Part shown: positions 25,995-35,534 of the stretch, piece after piece
Position numbering within the stretch: position 1 is the first letter of the stretch
How the letters are laid out: each line of letters begins with the position of its first letter
Assembly (NCBI RefSeq): GCF_002934265.1
Contig: NZ_PTIX01000022.1
Coordinates: forward strand, 46,486 to 110,485
Direction of reading: 5' to 3'
Source of the DNA: Actinokineospora auranticolor
GTDB lineage: Bacteria > Actinomycetota > Actinomycetes > Mycobacteriales > Pseudonocardiaceae
Length of the DNA: 64,000 nt
Program-made: the position numbers and the translations under genes
The notes under the pieces: model-generated
Told to the model about the DNA's origin: nothing
Database searches by the model: none
Seen by the model: the letters and a program-made list of their open reading frames with translations, nothing else

Positions 25995-27206
25995 TCAGGT
26001 TCGGCGGAGGGGGGACGGGAGAGTGAACTGGATGGTCTCCCGGGCCGTCTCGTGTTCTTCGGTGGTGATGGGGCCCAGGCCTGCCAGGGCGTCGATGATG
26101 GCGGTGATCAGGTGGGGTGGGGCGGACGCCCCCGCCGTGAGGCCGATGGTGGTGGCGTTGACCAGCCAGCGCGGGTTGATGTCGCGGACGTCGTCCACCA
26201 GGTGGGCCGGGGTGCCCTGCCGCTCCGCCAACTCCACCAACCGCAGGGAGTTTGAGGAGTTTGTGCTGCCTACGACGAGAACCAGGTCCGCGGCGGCGGC
26301 CACGGAGCGGAGGGCTTGCTGGCGGTTCGTTGTGGCGTAGCAGATGTCGTCCGAAGGCGGGTTGCGGAGGGCGGGGAAGCGGCGGCGCAGGGCGGTGACG
26401 ATTTCCGTTGTCTCGTCCACGGAAAGCGTGGTCTGGGTCAGGTAGGAGACGCGTGAGGGGTCCGGGACGTCCACGGTCTCGACGTCCTCCACCGACTGCA
26501 CCAACCGCATCTCGTCGACCTCGCCGAGGGTCCCCTCGACCTCTTCGTGGCCCGCGTGTCCGATGAGGATCACCGTGTCGCCCCGCGCGGCGAAGCGGCG
26601 GGCCTCGACGTGGACCTTGGTGACCAGCGGGCACGTGGCGTCGATGACCTGGAGTTGGCGCGACGACGCGGCACCGCGCACGGCGGGGGAAACGCCGTGG
26701 GCGGAGAACACCACGGTCGACTCCTCCGGCACCGCGTCCAGTTCGTCCACGAACACCGCGCCCCGGGACTCCAGGTCCGCCACGACGTGCACGTTGTGCA
26801 CGATCTGCTTGCGCACGTAGACCGGCCCGGAAGACCGCTCCAGCGCCCGTTCCACCACCTGCACGGCCCGCTCCACCCCCGCGCAGAACGACCGCGGCGA
26901 CGCCAGCAGCACGGTGCGCGGGGTGCTCGCCGCCAGCAGCGAACTCATGGCGGCCCTGGCCACCAGCGCCGTCCGCCGGTCCTGGGCCACCACCCCGAGA
27001 CCGGTCGTCCCGTCGGCGAGGGTGACCCAGGTGCTGTCGGTCGCGTCGCGGACGTCGAGGGGGGCCAGCGCGGTCGGCACCTGGTGGCGGCGGAGTTCGC
27101 CGTCGAGCAGCACGGCGGCGGGACAGGGGACCGGGGTGGGCGCCAGGCCGTGCAGTTCGCTGGCGACGAGTGCGACGGGGCCGGTGCCGGGATGCAGCGG
27201 GGACAT
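25995..27206 (-). CDS. ispH: 4-hydroxy-3-methylbut-2-enyl diphosphate reductase with N-terminal extension
   Basis: A 403-residue IspH (LytB), the last MEP-pathway enzyme, which makes IPP and DMAPP with a [4Fe-4S] cluster. The IspH part starts near residue 97. Its three cluster cysteines are in [21 protein letters not shown] and [13 protein letters not shown], and the catalytic region SAHGVSP is present. Residues 1-95 are additional to the usual ~310-residue enzyme and have a weak nucleoside-phosphorylase-like look ([19 protein letters not shown]). It is the last gene of the encapsulin operon, 31 bp after the prenyl synthase, so it likely supplies precursor and may be a second copy to a housekeeping ispH elsewhere. 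Confidence 0.88.
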   Translation of the reverse strand: MSPLHPGTGPVALVASELHGLAPTPVPCPAAVLLDGELRRHQVPTALAPLDVRDATDSTWVTLADGTTGLGVVAQDRRTALVARAAMSSLLAASTPRTVLLASPRSFCAGVERAVQVVERALERSSGPVYVRKQIVHNVHVVADLESRGAVFVDELDAVPEESTVVFSAHGVSPAVRGAASSRQLQVIDATCPLVTKVHVEARRFAARGDTVILIGHAGHEEVEGTLGEVDEMRLVQSVEDVETVDVPDPSRVSYLTQTTLSVDETTEIVTALRRRFPALRNPPSDDICYATTNRQQALRSVAAAADLVLVVGSTNSSNSLRLVELAERQGTPAHLVDDVRDINPRWLVNATTIGLTAGASAPPHLITAIIDALAGLGPITTEEHETARETIQFTLPSPLRRT

Positions 27207-27237
27207 ATGTCCTTCTGGGGCTTGAGCCCGCCCAGAC

Positions 27238-28275
27238 TCAGTGGTCTCGGCGGATGATGAGGTTGGCCAGTGCGGTCAGTTCCATCGCGGGCCCGGACGC
27301 GGGGTTGGCCGCCTCCAGGCTGTCGAGCGCGTCCGCCAGGCGGGTCGTGGCCTGGGTGCGGGCCCAGGTGCGGCCGCCCGCGGTCTCGATCAGGTCGGCG
27401 GCCCGGATCAGGTCCGCCGCCGTGAGCGCGGTGGTCTGGTGGTACAGGGTGTGCAGTGCCTGCGACGCCTTGCTGTTCGCGGCCAGCGCCGCCACCACCG
27501 GCAGCGACTTCTTCCGCCGCTCCAGGTCGGCGTACACCGGCTTGCCGGTCGCGGTCGGGTCGCCCCAGATCCCCAGCAGGTCGTCGACCAGCTGGAACGC
27601 CAGGCCCAGGTGCTCCCCGAAGGTGCGCAGGTGCGTCACCCGGGTCGGTGCCGCGCCGCCGAACAGCGCGCCGAGCGCCGTCGAGCAGCCCAGCAGCGCG
27701 CCGGTCTTGCCCTCCGCCATCCGCACGCACTCGGCGAGCCCGACGTCGGCGCGCTTCTCGAACGCCAAGTCGGCGGCCTGCCCGTCCTGCACGGCCAGCA
27801 CCGCGGCCGACAGGATGCGCGCGCCCTCCTGCGCCGACGGGTGACCGCTGCTCGCCAGCACGTCGAAGGCCAGCGTGAGCAGCGCGTCCCCGGCCAGGAT
27901 CGCGGGCCCGAGGCCGAACACGCTCCACGCCGTCGGCCGGTGCCTGCGGGTGCGGTCGCGGTCCATCACGTCGTCGTGCAGCAGCGTGAAGTTGTGCACG
28001 AGCTCCACCGCGACGGCCGCCGGGAGGGCCCGCTCCGCGTCCCCGCCGACCGCCTCGGCCGCGGTGACGACCAGCGCGGGCCGGATGGCCTTGCCCGCGT
28101 CGGCCGTGGTGGCCTCACCGTGCTCGTCCCACCAGCCGAAGTGGTAGCCCGTGATGTGGCGCATCGAGTCGGGCAGGGTCTCGACCGCCGCGCGCAGGGC
28201 CGGGTCGAAGCGGTCGCGGTTGCGCGCGAGCACTTCGCGGGCGCAGTGGTGGGCTGGGGCGACGGTTGGCGTCAC
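27238..28275 (-). CDS. Polyprenyl diphosphate synthase, predicted encapsulin cargo
   Basis: A 345-residue trans-prenyl synthase that condenses IPP with allylic diphosphates. The first Asp-rich motif is [14 protein letters not shown] near residue 95 and the second [13 protein letters not shown] near residue 230; [10 protein letters not shown] lies between. GTG 28275 is preceded by GGAAGGA at good spacing. The frame stays open upstream to the end of the shell gene and would encode a Pro/Ala/Arg-rich tail, so a longer disordered N-terminus is conceivable. Polyprenyl transferases are an established cargo class of family 2B encapsulins, and gene order here fits that. Confidence 0.87.
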   Translation of the reverse strand: MTPTVAPAHHCAREVLARNRDRFDPALRAAVETLPDSMRHITGYHFGWWDEHGEATTADAGKAIRPALVVTAAEAVGGDAERALPAAVAVELVHNFTLLHDDVMDRDRTRRHRPTAWSVFGLGPAILAGDALLTLAFDVLASSGHPSAQEGARILSAAVLAVQDGQAADLAFEKRADVGLAECVRMAEGKTGALLGCSTALGALFGGAAPTRVTHLRTFGEHLGLAFQLVDDLLGIWGDPTATGKPVYADLERRKKSLPVVAALAANSKASQALHTLYHQTTALTAADLIRAADLIETAGGRTWARTQATTRLADALDSLEAANPASGPAMELTALANLIIRRDH

Positions 28276-28451
28276 AAGAGGGTCCTTCCGAAGTGGAGCG
28301 TGGGGGTGGAGCGCTCGAGCCGGGTGTGGAAACCGGTCGAGCGGGGCGTGGAACGCGCCTGGGTGGAACGCGGAACGCGTTCGAGCGGAATCGCGGAACG
28401 CGCTCGCCACCACCACCGGAGGCGGGCCGGGGGTGGTGGCGAGCGGGGGCC
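28276..28451 (-). other. 176-bp spacer before the prenyl synthase, with GGAACGCG repeats
   Basis: The spacer carries four GGAACGCG octamers (28350, 28365, 28372 and 28395 on the + strand). It is open in the prenyl synthase frame and would read as a Pro/Ala/His/Arg-rich stretch (for example PLDRFPHPARALHPHAPLR). It is either an untranslated spacer or the coding part of a cargo-loading N-terminal extension. Confidence 0.4.
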
Positions 28452-29846
28452 TCACAGCCCGATCTGGACGCTTTCCAACACGCCGAGCGCGTCGGGCACC
28501 AGCACGGCCGCGCTGTAGTAGGTGCTGACCAGGTACGACATGACCGCCTTGTCGTTGATCCCGGTGAACCGCACGGACAGGCCCGGCTCGTACTCGTCCG
28601 GCAGCCCGGTCTGGTGCAGGCCGATCACACCCTGGTCGGATTCGCCGGTGCGCAGCACCAGGATCGACGTGGTGTTGGTCTCGGAGATCGGGATCTTGTC
28701 GCAGGGCAGGATCGGCACCCCGCGCCAGGACTGCAGCTGCCTGCCCTGCACCTCGACGGTGGGCGGGTAGAGGCCGCGCCGGTTGCACTCGCGGCCGAAG
28801 GCGGCGATGGCCCTCGGGTGCGCGAGGAAGAAGTTCGACCGGCGCCGCCGCGACAGCAGCTCGTCGAGGTCGTCCGGGGTCGGTGCGCCGGTGCGGGTGT
28901 GGATGCGCTGGCGCAGGTCCGCGTTGTGCAGGAAGCCGAAGTCCCGGTTGTTGATCAGCTCGTGCTCCTGGCGCTCCCGCAGCGCCTGGATGGTGAGCCG
29001 CATCTGCTGGGCGACCTGGTCCATCGGGTCGTTGTACAGGTCCGCGACCCGGGTGTGGATCTTGAGCAGGGTCTGCGCGACGCTCAGCTCGTACTCGCGC
29101 GGGGCCAGGTCGTAGTCGACGAACGTGCCGGGCAGCTCCGTTTCGCCGTCGTGGCCGGACGCCAGCGCGATCTCCGCCTCGCCGTGCTTGTTCGTCCGCT
29201 GCGCCGGGCTGGCCCGGAACGCCTCGACGTGCGCCCGCAGCGCGTCCGACCGCTCCTGCAGCGACAGGAACTCCGAGCGCGACAGCGACATCACGATGCA
29301 GGCCGTCTCGGCGCGCGCGGTGAACTCCCACGCGGTGCCGGACTCGACGAGCGCCCGGTCCCCGAAGTACTGCCCGTCGGCCAGCACGTTCAGCGTCGCC
29401 TCGTCGCCGAAGTGCCCGCGGGCGCGGGTGGTGACCTTGCCGTGCGCGATGAGGTGCACGGCGTCGGCCGGGGTGCCCTCCTCGACGATGGTGTCGCCCG
29501 CCGCGTACTCGCGCTGGGTGAACCGGCCCGCCAGCGCGGACAGCGCCGCGTCGTCGGTGAGGTCGCGCAGCACGGCCAGTTCGCGCAGCTCGGTCGGCAC
29601 GATGTCGATGTCCGCGCCGGTGTTGGTGAAGGTGACCCGGCCGTCGCCGAGGGTGTAGCTGAGCCTGCGGTTGACCCGGTACACCGCGCCCTGGGCCTCG
29701 ACCCACGGCAGCAGGCGCAGCAGCCAGCGCGGGCTGATCTCCTGCATCTGCGGCACGGACTTGGTCGTGGTGGCCAGGTTCCGCGCGGCCCGGGTGCCCA
29801 GGCTCTGCTGGCTCTGCTCGGTGTCCGAATCGAGAAGCTCGGTCAC
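28452..29846 (-). CDS. Family 2B encapsulin shell protein, second copy
   Basis: A 464-residue protein with an HK97-type encapsulin fold split by a cNMP-binding-like insert (about residues 75-190). Shared family 2 stretches include [14 protein letters not shown] near residue 20, [20 protein letters not shown] near 250, [18 protein letters not shown] near 290 and [20 protein letters not shown] near 430. The phosphate-binding cassette ([20 protein letters not shown]) departs from the consensus for cAMP. GTG 29846 gives a start that aligns with the other shell protein; TTG 29861 is an alternative. Commonly annotated as a Crp-like regulator, but it has no DNA-binding domain. Confidence 0.85.
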   Translation of the reverse strand: MTELLDSDTEQSQQSLGTRAARNLATTTKSVPQMQEISPRWLLRLLPWVEAQGAVYRVNRRLSYTLGDGRVTFTNTGADIDIVPTELRELAVLRDLTDDAALSALAGRFTQREYAAGDTIVEEGTPADAVHLIAHGKVTTRARGHFGDEATLNVLADGQYFGDRALVESGTAWEFTARAETACIVMSLSRSEFLSLQERSDALRAHVEAFRASPAQRTNKHGEAEIALASGHDGETELPGTFVDYDLAPREYELSVAQTLLKIHTRVADLYNDPMDQVAQQMRLTIQALRERQEHELINNRDFGFLHNADLRQRIHTRTGAPTPDDLDELLSRRRRSNFFLAHPRAIAAFGRECNRRGLYPPTVEVQGRQLQSWRGVPILPCDKIPISETNTTSILVLRTGESDQGVIGLHQTGLPDEYEPGLSVRFTGINDKAVMSYLVSTYYSAAVLVPDALGVLESVQIGL

Positions 29847-29883
29847 GCGTGGTACCGCCAATCAGTGGTCGTGGAGGGGTGCG

Positions 29884-31311
29884 CTACAGGCCGATCTGCA
29901 CGTCGTCGAGCACGGCGAGCGCGTCCGGGACCAGCACGGCGGCGGAGTAGTAGGCGCTGACCAGGTAGGACAGCACGGCGGTGTCGTTGATGTTCATGAA
30001 CCGCACGGACAGGCCCGGCTCGTACTCGTCCGGGATGCCGGTCTGGTGCAGGCCGATCACGCCCTGGTTGGCCTCACCGGTGCGCATCAGGATCATCGAG
30101 GTGGTGCGGGTGTCGGAGATCGGGATCTTGTTGCACGGCAGCACCGGGATGCCGCGCCAGGACGGCACCTGGTGGCCCGCGATGTCCACGTTGGCCGGGT
30201 AGATGCCGCGCTTGCTGCACTCGCGGCCGAAGGCGGCGATGGCCTTGGGGTGGGCCAGGATGACCGACGGGTCCTTCCACACCTTGGAGAGCAGCTCGTC
30301 GAGGTCGTCCGGGGTGGGCGCGCCCTGGCGGGCGTGCACGCGCTGGCGCGGGTCGGCGTTGTGCAGCAGGCCGAAGTCCCGGTTGTTGATCAGCTCGTGC
30401 TCCTGGCGCTCGCGCAGCGCCTCGATGGTCAGCCGCAGCTGCTGCTCGACCTGGTCCATCGGCTGGTTGTAGAGGTCGGCGACGCGGGTGTGCACCTTCA
30501 GCACGGTCTGCGCGACGCTGAGCTCGTACTCGCGGGGGGAGACCTCGTAGTCGACGAAGGTCTCGGGCAGCTCCACCTCACCGGTGTGGCCCGCGGCCAG
30601 GTTGATCGGCACCTCGCCGTCGCGGGTGTGCGCGCCGCTGGCCACGTACGCCTCGACGTGCGCGCGCAGCGACGGGATCCGCTCGAGCAGGTTCTGGAAG
30701 TCTGTGCGGCGCAACGACAGCGCCGTGACCTCGGTGGTGGCGCGCGCGGTGAAGTCCCAGATGCGCTCCTCCAGCAGGCCCCACTGGTCGAAGTACTCGC
30801 CGTCGGTGACCACGCCGACCACGGTCTCGTCGCCGTACTGGCCCTCGGCGCGCTGCTCGACGCGGCCGTGCGCGATGACCAGGAACCGGTCCTCGGCGTG
30901 CCCCCACTGCACGAGGGTGTCGCCCGCGCCGTAGGTCTCCTGCTGGAACAGCTCGGCCAGCGCGCTCAGCGCCTCGTCGTCGTCGAAGTCGCGCAGGAAG
31001 GACAGTTCGCGCAGGTCGCCCGCGACCACCCGGGCCTGGGCCGCGCCGCGGTTGACCGTGATCCGCCCGTCGCCGACCACGTAGTCGATGGCGATGCGCC
31101 CGTCGCCGACGACGTAGCTGCGCCGCTGGTTGACCCGGTAGGTACCACCGCCGACGTGGGTCCACGGCAGGACCCGCAGCAGCCAGCGGGAGGTGATCTC
31201 CTGCATCTGCGGCACGGACTTGGTGGTGGTGGCGAGGTTCCGCGCCGCCGCGGTCGTGAGGCTCTGCTGGGGCGAGGTCTCGCCGTCGACGGGGCGCAGG
31301 GTCTCGGTCAC
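29884..31311 (-). CDS. Family 2B encapsulin shell protein, first copy
   Basis: A 475-residue paralogue of the adjacent shell protein and first gene of the operon. It shows [18 protein letters not shown] near residue 22, a cNMP-like insert (about 85-200), [20 protein letters not shown] near 260 and a C-terminal [21 protein letters not shown] 33-bp tandem duplication at 31055-31120 adds an extra 11 residues ([11 protein letters not shown] / [11 protein letters not shown]) before the insert. Two shell genes side by side suggest a mixed shell. GTG 31311 is the start. Family 2B shells are known to enclose terpene- or prenyl-related enzymes, matching the downstream cargo gene. Confidence 0.86.
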   Translation of the reverse strand: MTETLRPVDGETSPQQSLTTAAARNLATTTKSVPQMQEITSRWLLRVLPWTHVGGGTYRVNQRRSYVVGDGRIAIDYVVGDGRITVNRGAAQARVVAGDLRELSFLRDFDDDEALSALAELFQQETYGAGDTLVQWGHAEDRFLVIAHGRVEQRAEGQYGDETVVGVVTDGEYFDQWGLLEERIWDFTARATTEVTALSLRRTDFQNLLERIPSLRAHVEAYVASGAHTRDGEVPINLAAGHTGEVELPETFVDYEVSPREYELSVAQTVLKVHTRVADLYNQPMDQVEQQLRLTIEALRERQEHELINNRDFGLLHNADPRQRVHARQGAPTPDDLDELLSKVWKDPSVILAHPKAIAAFGRECSKRGIYPANVDIAGHQVPSWRGIPVLPCNKIPISDTRTTSMILMRTGEANQGVIGLHQTGIPDEYEPGLSVRFMNINDTAVLSYLVSAYYSAAVLVPDALAVLDDVQIGL

Positions 31312-31686
31312 GGTCTACCGCCTATCGGGTTGTTGGCGTGCTTCGAATCGGGTTGCGACTGGAAAATGCGACAACGGCGGGCCGGGAAGGCGGCCGAGAA
31401 CCCAGTCGCCACCGGAGAAAGCGCCTCGTGTTCACCTTTGGTCGAGTCCGTGTACGGTCGAGACCGCCTGCGTCCCTTCGGTTGCCGACGGCGTCGAAGC
31501 TATCCGGGATCTTGGCCACCCGTAAGTCGCACGTTTTGGTGTAAAAGGCGCGCGAGTTCTCGGCATTGGCCCGGCCGAAGCAGACGTTCAGTGATCGCCC
31601 CGCTGATCTTTCACTCGATCATGTGGTCATCGGGCCGGATGGCTAACACAGGGGCACCGGACGTGCGCGCTGCGTGAGCGGCGACA
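31312..31686. other. Intergenic region between the encapsulin operon and the DprE2-like gene
   Basis: About 375 bp holding the promoters of two divergent units. It is less GC-rich than its surroundings around 31510-31560 (TCGCACGTTTTGGTGTAAAA). I cannot assign convincing -35/-10 pairs. No ORF with coding character is visible. Confidence 0.4.
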
Positions 31687-32433
31687 ATGGTCCGCATGAG
31701 TGGATCGGTGGTCGTGCTCGGCGGGCGCAGCGAGATCGGGTCGGAGGTCGCGGCCAGGCTGGCGAGCGGTCGCGTGGTGGTCCTGGCCGCGCGCCGGTCG
31801 GGCGAACTCGTCGAGGAGGCGGCGGCGCTGCGGGCGGCGGGTGCCACCGAGGTGGTGCCGGTCGAGTTCGACGCCGACGACCTCGGTGCGCACGAGGAGG
31901 CGCTGGCCGGTATCGCCCGCGCGCACGGGCCCATCGGCACGATCGTGGTCGCCTTCGGCATCCTTGGCGACCAGTCGCGCGCCGAGGCCGAGGTGGACCA
32001 CGCGGTGGCGATCGTCCACACCGACTACGTCGCCCACGTCAGCGTGCTCACCCACGCGGCGAACCTGTTGCGGCGCCAGGGGAGCGGTGAACTCGTCGTG
32101 TTCTCGTCGGTCGCAGGCGTGCGCGTGCGGCGGGCGAACTACGTCTACGGGTCGGCCAAGGCCGGGCTGGACGGTTTCGCGAGCGGGCTGTCCGACGCGC
32201 TCGCGGGCAGCGGTGTGCGGCTGCTGCTGGTGCGCCCCGGGTTCGTGGTCGGCCGGATGACGACCGGCATGTCCCCCGCGCCGTTCTCCAGCACCCCCGC
32301 GCAGGTGGCCGAGGCGACCGTGCGCGCACTGCGCAAGGGCCGCGGCGAGGTGTGGGTGCCCGGTGTGCTGCGGCCGGTGTTCTTCGGGATGCGCCTGCTG
32401 CCCCGCGCGCTCTGGCGCCGCCTACCCCGCTGA
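31687..32433 (+). CDS. SDR-family reductase, DprE2-like
   Basis: A 248-residue short-chain dehydrogenase. The cofactor motif is unusual for SDRs, VVVLGGRSEIGSEVA, as in DprE2 (decaprenylphosphoryl-2-keto-ribose reductase); the active site is YVYGSAKAGLDGF with an upstream Ser in VFSSVAG. DprE2 with DprE1 makes decaprenylphosphoryl arabinose for cell-wall arabinan. No DprE1 is adjacent, so function is inferred from similarity. ATG 31696 is an alternative start. It overlaps the end of the convergent membrane gene by 12 bp. Confidence 0.75.
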   Translation: MVRMSGSVVVLGGRSEIGSEVAARLASGRVVVLAARRSGELVEEAAALRAAGATEVVPVEFDADDLGAHEEALAGIARAHGPIGTIVVAFGILGDQSRAEAEVDHAVAIVHTDYVAHVSVLTHAANLLRRQGSGELVVFSSVAGVRVRRANYVYGSAKAGLDGFASGLSDALAGSGVRLLLVRPGFVVGRMTTGMSPAPFSSTPAQVAEATVRALRKGRGEVWVPGVLRPVFFGMRLLPRALWRRLPR

Positions 32434-32850
32434 ATGGTCCACAGTGGACATGGCGGTGCGGCGGATCCACAGCAGGCCGAGCACCGGCAGCACCAGCGGG
32501 ACGAACCCGTAGCCCTTGCCGAACACCGACCACACCGTCGCGTCCGGGAACGCCGAGGGCGCCAGCACGCTCGCGGTCCCCACGGCGAGCACGCCGACCA
32601 GTTCGACCGCGCACGACACCACCGCGACCCGGCGCGAGGTGCGGCTGCCCCGGGCCAGGCACACCGTCGCCACGACGTAGACCACCGCGGCGACGGCGGA
32701 GAGCGCGTACGCCAGCGGCGCGCGGCCGAAGTGCGCCGCGATCTGCACGCCGGAGCGCGCGCACGCGGCCAAGGCGAAGATCGCGTACACGGCGATCAGC
32801 AGCCGCCCGGGGCCGGAGCGGGTCGCGGTGCGCTGATCGGTCTCAGGCAC
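32422..32850 (-). CDS. Four-helix integral membrane protein, unknown function
   Basis: A 142-residue protein with four hydrophobic segments (about 16-36, 48-66, 77-97, 108-128). The segment FGKGYGFVPLVLPVLGLLWI near the C-terminus is typical of a small actinobacterial membrane family of unknown role. GTG 32850 overlaps the stop of the upstream membrane gene, so the two are coupled. Confidence 0.7.
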   Translation of the reverse strand: MPETDQRTATRSGPGRLLIAVYAIFALAACARSGVQIAAHFGRAPLAYALSAVAAVVYVVATVCLARGSRTSRRVAVVSCAVELVGVLAVGTASVLAPSAFPDATVWSVFGKGYGFVPLVLPVLGLLWIRRTAMSTVDHSAG

Positions 32851-33223
32851 GGGCGTCCCAGATCTGGTTGAGCCGCACGATCATGACCGGCACGACCAGC
32901 GCGCCGACCACCAGCACGGCCGTGCCCCAGCGGGTCCGCTCGGCGAAGGACCAGAACACCGCCAGCGGCAGGATCAGCAGCGCGCCGAGCAGGTAGCCGC
33001 CGAACTGCAGGCCGTCCACCTCGTGGTCGGCGGTCACCAGCCGGATGAACCCCAGCACCGCCTGCACCAGCAGCGCCACCTCGATGACCCCCAGCAGCCC
33101 GAGGAAGGCGTTGCCGTCGGCGCGGCCGGGCAGCGGCGGCCGGTGCGCGACCACCAGCACCAGCGCCCACACCGCCGCCGCCACGGATACCCAGGTGAGG
33201 GTGGTGGACAACGCGTCGATCAT
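32843..33223 (-). CDS. Four-helix integral membrane protein, unknown function
   Basis: A 126-residue protein starting MIDALSTTLTWVSVAAAVWA, with four predicted membrane helices (about 5-27, 42-62, 73-93, 98-118) and a short hydrophilic loop around residue 30. I start at ATG 33223; the frame is open further upstream but that part is Arg/Pro-rich and non-membrane. It forms a two-gene unit with the next membrane gene. No family recognised. Confidence 0.7.
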   Translation of the reverse strand: MIDALSTTLTWVSVAAAVWALVLVVAHRPPLPGRADGNAFLGLLGVIEVALLVQAVLGFIRLVTADHEVDGLQFGGYLLGALLILPLAVFWSFAERTRWGTAVLVVGALVVPVMIVRLNQIWDARA

Positions 33224-33317
33224 GGCGCCCCCCGGCGGTGTGGCTCTGCTGGCCCGGTGAGCCTCGCACGCCGCCGCGCGCCCGCGCGCACCGGCCGGTC
33301 GGACCGGTCGGGCCCGC

Positions 33318-34067
33318 TCAGTCGAGGGTGGCCCCGATCTGCTTCTCGATCCGGGCGGTGACCGCGGCCGCGTGCGCGGTGATGTAGAAGTGCCCGCCGG
33401 TGAAGACCTCCAGCTCGAAGTCACCGTCGGTGTGGTCGGCCCACCTGCGGGCCTCCGGCTCGGTGACCTTGGCGTCGCTGTCGCCGATCAGCGCCGTGAT
33501 CGGCGCGGCGATCCGCGGCCCGTCCGTGCGCCGGTAGGTCTCGGCGGCCTTGTAGTCGGCGCGGATGGCGGGGAACACCATCTGCCGGATGTCCGGGTCG
33601 TCGAGCAGCGCGGCCTCGGTGCCGCCCAGCGCCTTGACGTCCTCGAGCAGCTCGTCGTCGGGCAGCAGGTGCGACGACTCGTCGCGCAGCGCGGACGGCG
33701 CGCGGCGGCCGGACACCACGACCCCGCGCACCGGCGTGCCCAGCGCCTGCAGCCGCAGCGCCACCTCGAACGCCACCGACGCGCCCATGCTGTGGCCGAA
33801 CAGCGTGAGCGGCTTGTCCTGGTAGGCGCCGAGCGCGGCGGCCACCCCGTCGGCGAGGTCGGCGACCGACTCCAGCAGCGGCTCCTGCCTGCGGTCCTGG
33901 CGGCCGGGGTACTGGGCCACGAGCACGTCGACGCGCGGGTGCGTGGCCTTGGACACCGGGAAGAAGTAGCTGGCGGAGCCACCCGCGTGCGGCAGGCACA
34001 GCAGCCGCGCCGGTGCCCCCGGCGCCGGGTGGAAGCGGCGCAGCCAGCGGTCGCTCTCGGTGCTCAT
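33318..34067 (-). CDS. Type II thioesterase (alpha/beta hydrolase)
   Basis: A 249-residue TEII, which clears mis-acylated carrier proteins in polyketide or nonribosomal peptide assembly. It has LLCLPHAGGSASYFFP near residue 22, the nucleophile motif FGHSMGASVAFEVA near 90, and a catalytic His in FTGGHFYIT near 227. No PKS or NRPS lies in the window, so it may serve a distant cluster. ATG 34067. Confidence 0.87.
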   Translation of the reverse strand: MSTESDRWLRRFHPAPGAPARLLCLPHAGGSASYFFPVSKATHPRVDVLVAQYPGRQDRRQEPLLESVADLADGVAAALGAYQDKPLTLFGHSMGASVAFEVALRLQALGTPVRGVVVSGRRAPSALRDESSHLLPDDELLEDVKALGGTEAALLDDPDIRQMVFPAIRADYKAAETYRRTDGPRIAAPITALIGDSDAKVTEPEARRWADHTDGDFELEVFTGGHFYITAHAAAVTARIEKQIGATLD

Positions 34068-34115
34068 CTCGGTCCTTCCCCGATCGGGACGCGGTGATCA
34101 CCCCCGATGGTGCCG

Positions 34116-34145
34116 GCCGTGCGGGGTTTCCTCGCCCCGCACGGC
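34116..34145 (-). terminator. Hairpin downstream of the fibronectin-type secreted protein gene
   Basis: GCCGTGCGGGG (34116-34126) pairs perfectly with CCCCGCACGGC (34135-34145) over an 8-nt loop. It lies about 40 bp past the stop of the leftward gene ending at 34188. Confidence 0.6.
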
Positions 34146-34187
34146 ACGGCGTGATCAGCCTCACCTAGGGGTTTCCCCAGTGCCGGT

Positions 34188-35534
34188 TCAGGCCCAGGGG
34201 CGGAGGGTGAGCGCGGCGCGGTTGCCGCTACCGGCCAGTGCCGCGTTCACCGCCGCGGTGTGGGGACCGCAGCCGCTGGCGCGCGGGACGGTGAACGCGC
34301 CGGTCAGCGTGCCGCCGGTGGCCGGGGTGAACCCGGGTCCGGAGGTGAGCGGTACCTCCACCGCCGTCTCGCAGCCCGGTGTCGGGATGGTCCGGCCGCG
34401 CACGGTCACGCTGGGGATCGTGACCCGCTGCCGGGTGCTCAGGGTGAACACGCCCGCGGTGAGGGTGCCGGTCGCGGTGCCGTCGGGGGTGAACTCGACG
34501 CGCGCCGAGCCGCCGTTGCCGAGCGGTACCTCCACCGGCGAGAGGTTGACCGTGGACTGGTGCGTTCCGGCGGTCACGTCAAGCAGGGTGCGCTGCTCGC
34601 CGTTGAGCGGTATCTCGGAGCCGCGGACCCGTGCGGACCCGGTGACGTCGTAGTAGTAGGTGACGTGAGTGGGCGGTGTGTGGATCCGCAGTGGGGTGCT
34701 GCGTTGTCCGGTGCCGCGGAGAATGCCGCGGACGCGGACGTAGTAGGTCGTGTCCGGGGACAGACCGGTGATGGTGGTGCTGAGGTTGGCCGCGTCCACG
34801 CGTTGCACCGGTGCCTCATCGACCTGTATCTCGTACTCGCTGGGCGGCATGCCCGAGCCCACCGCCGGGTTCCACGCCAGTCCGACGCTGTCCGGGGTGA
34901 GCGAGGTGACTCGGACCCCGGTCGGCGCGGGCAGCACCTCCGAGACCACCGGCAGCGTCTGGATCCGCATCCACGTGACCGGCGACTGGTCGCCGCGCAG
35001 GCACCGGGAGGTCAGCTCGCCGGGGCGGGTGGGGCTGCCGTCGGCGCGTCGCGGGCGCAGGGAGACCCCGATGCTGTCGACGGCGACGGTGGTCGTGCCC
35101 ACCTGCGCGGTCGGGTAGTGGTCGTCGGTGTACCCGCGCACGGTGGCCACCACGTCCCGACCGGGGGTGACCGGCGTGCGCCGGAGTTCCAGCCGGAGGG
35201 TGGGACGCCCCGAGGCCGGACCGGTGACGATCGTGTCCACGTCGATGTCGCCCTCGACGCTCGCGGCCCCCACCGCGGTCAGGCCCGCGCTGGGGATGGT
35301 GACCGTGCCGGTGATCAGCCGGGCCTCGGGCAGGGGCCGCTGGTACGTGGGGTTCTCCACGTTGGCGGTGAGGTCCAGGCGCACCGACCCGACGTACGGG
35401 GACAGGCAGCCGTTGGTGGTGGCGACCGACATCGGCTCCGCGACCGCCGGGACCGCGGTGAGGAGGGGGACGGCGAGCGCGGTGGTGGCGGTGAGCACGG
35501 CTATGCCCGCCGCGGTCACTCCCTTTCTTCGCAT
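34188..35534 (-). CDS. Secreted protein with a fibronectin type III domain
   Basis: A 448-residue exported protein. A Sec signal peptide (MRRKGVTAAGIAVLTATTAL, cleavage after AVAEP region near residue 33) is followed by a beta-rich region (35-190), a fibronectin type III domain (about 205-295, with PTGVRVTSLTPDSVGLAW and GLSPDTTYYVRVRG) and a further beta domain. AAGGAAA precedes ATG 35534. Probably a surface or extracellular structural/adhesive protein; no enzyme motif is seen. Confidence 0.75.
   Translation of the reverse strand: MRRKGVTAAGIAVLTATTALAVPLLTAVPAVAEPMSVATTNGCLSPYVGSVRLDLTANVENPTYQRPLPEARLITGTVTIPSAGLTAVGAASVEGDIDVDTIVTGPASGRPTLRLELRRTPVTPGRDVVATVRGYTDDHYPTAQVGTTTVAVDSIGVSLRPRRADGSPTRPGELTSRCLRGDQSPVTWMRIQTLPVVSEVLPAPTGVRVTSLTPDSVGLAWNPAVGSGMPPSEYEIQVDEAPVQRVDAANLSTTITGLSPDTTYYVRVRGILRGTGQRSTPLRIHTPPTHVTYYYDVTGSARVRGSEIPLNGEQRTLLDVTAGTHQSTVNLSPVEVPLGNGGSARVEFTPDGTATGTLTAGVFTLSTRQRVTIPSVTVRGRTIPTPGCETAVEVPLTSGPGFTPATGGTLTGAFTVPRASGCGPHTAAVNAALAGSGNRAALTLRPWA

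Noticed and set aside
28452..31311. Crp/Fnr-type transcription regulators
   Set aside because: The cNMP-like domain is internal and flanked by encapsulin-type sequence; no helix-turn-helix is present and the proteins are twice the usual Crp length.
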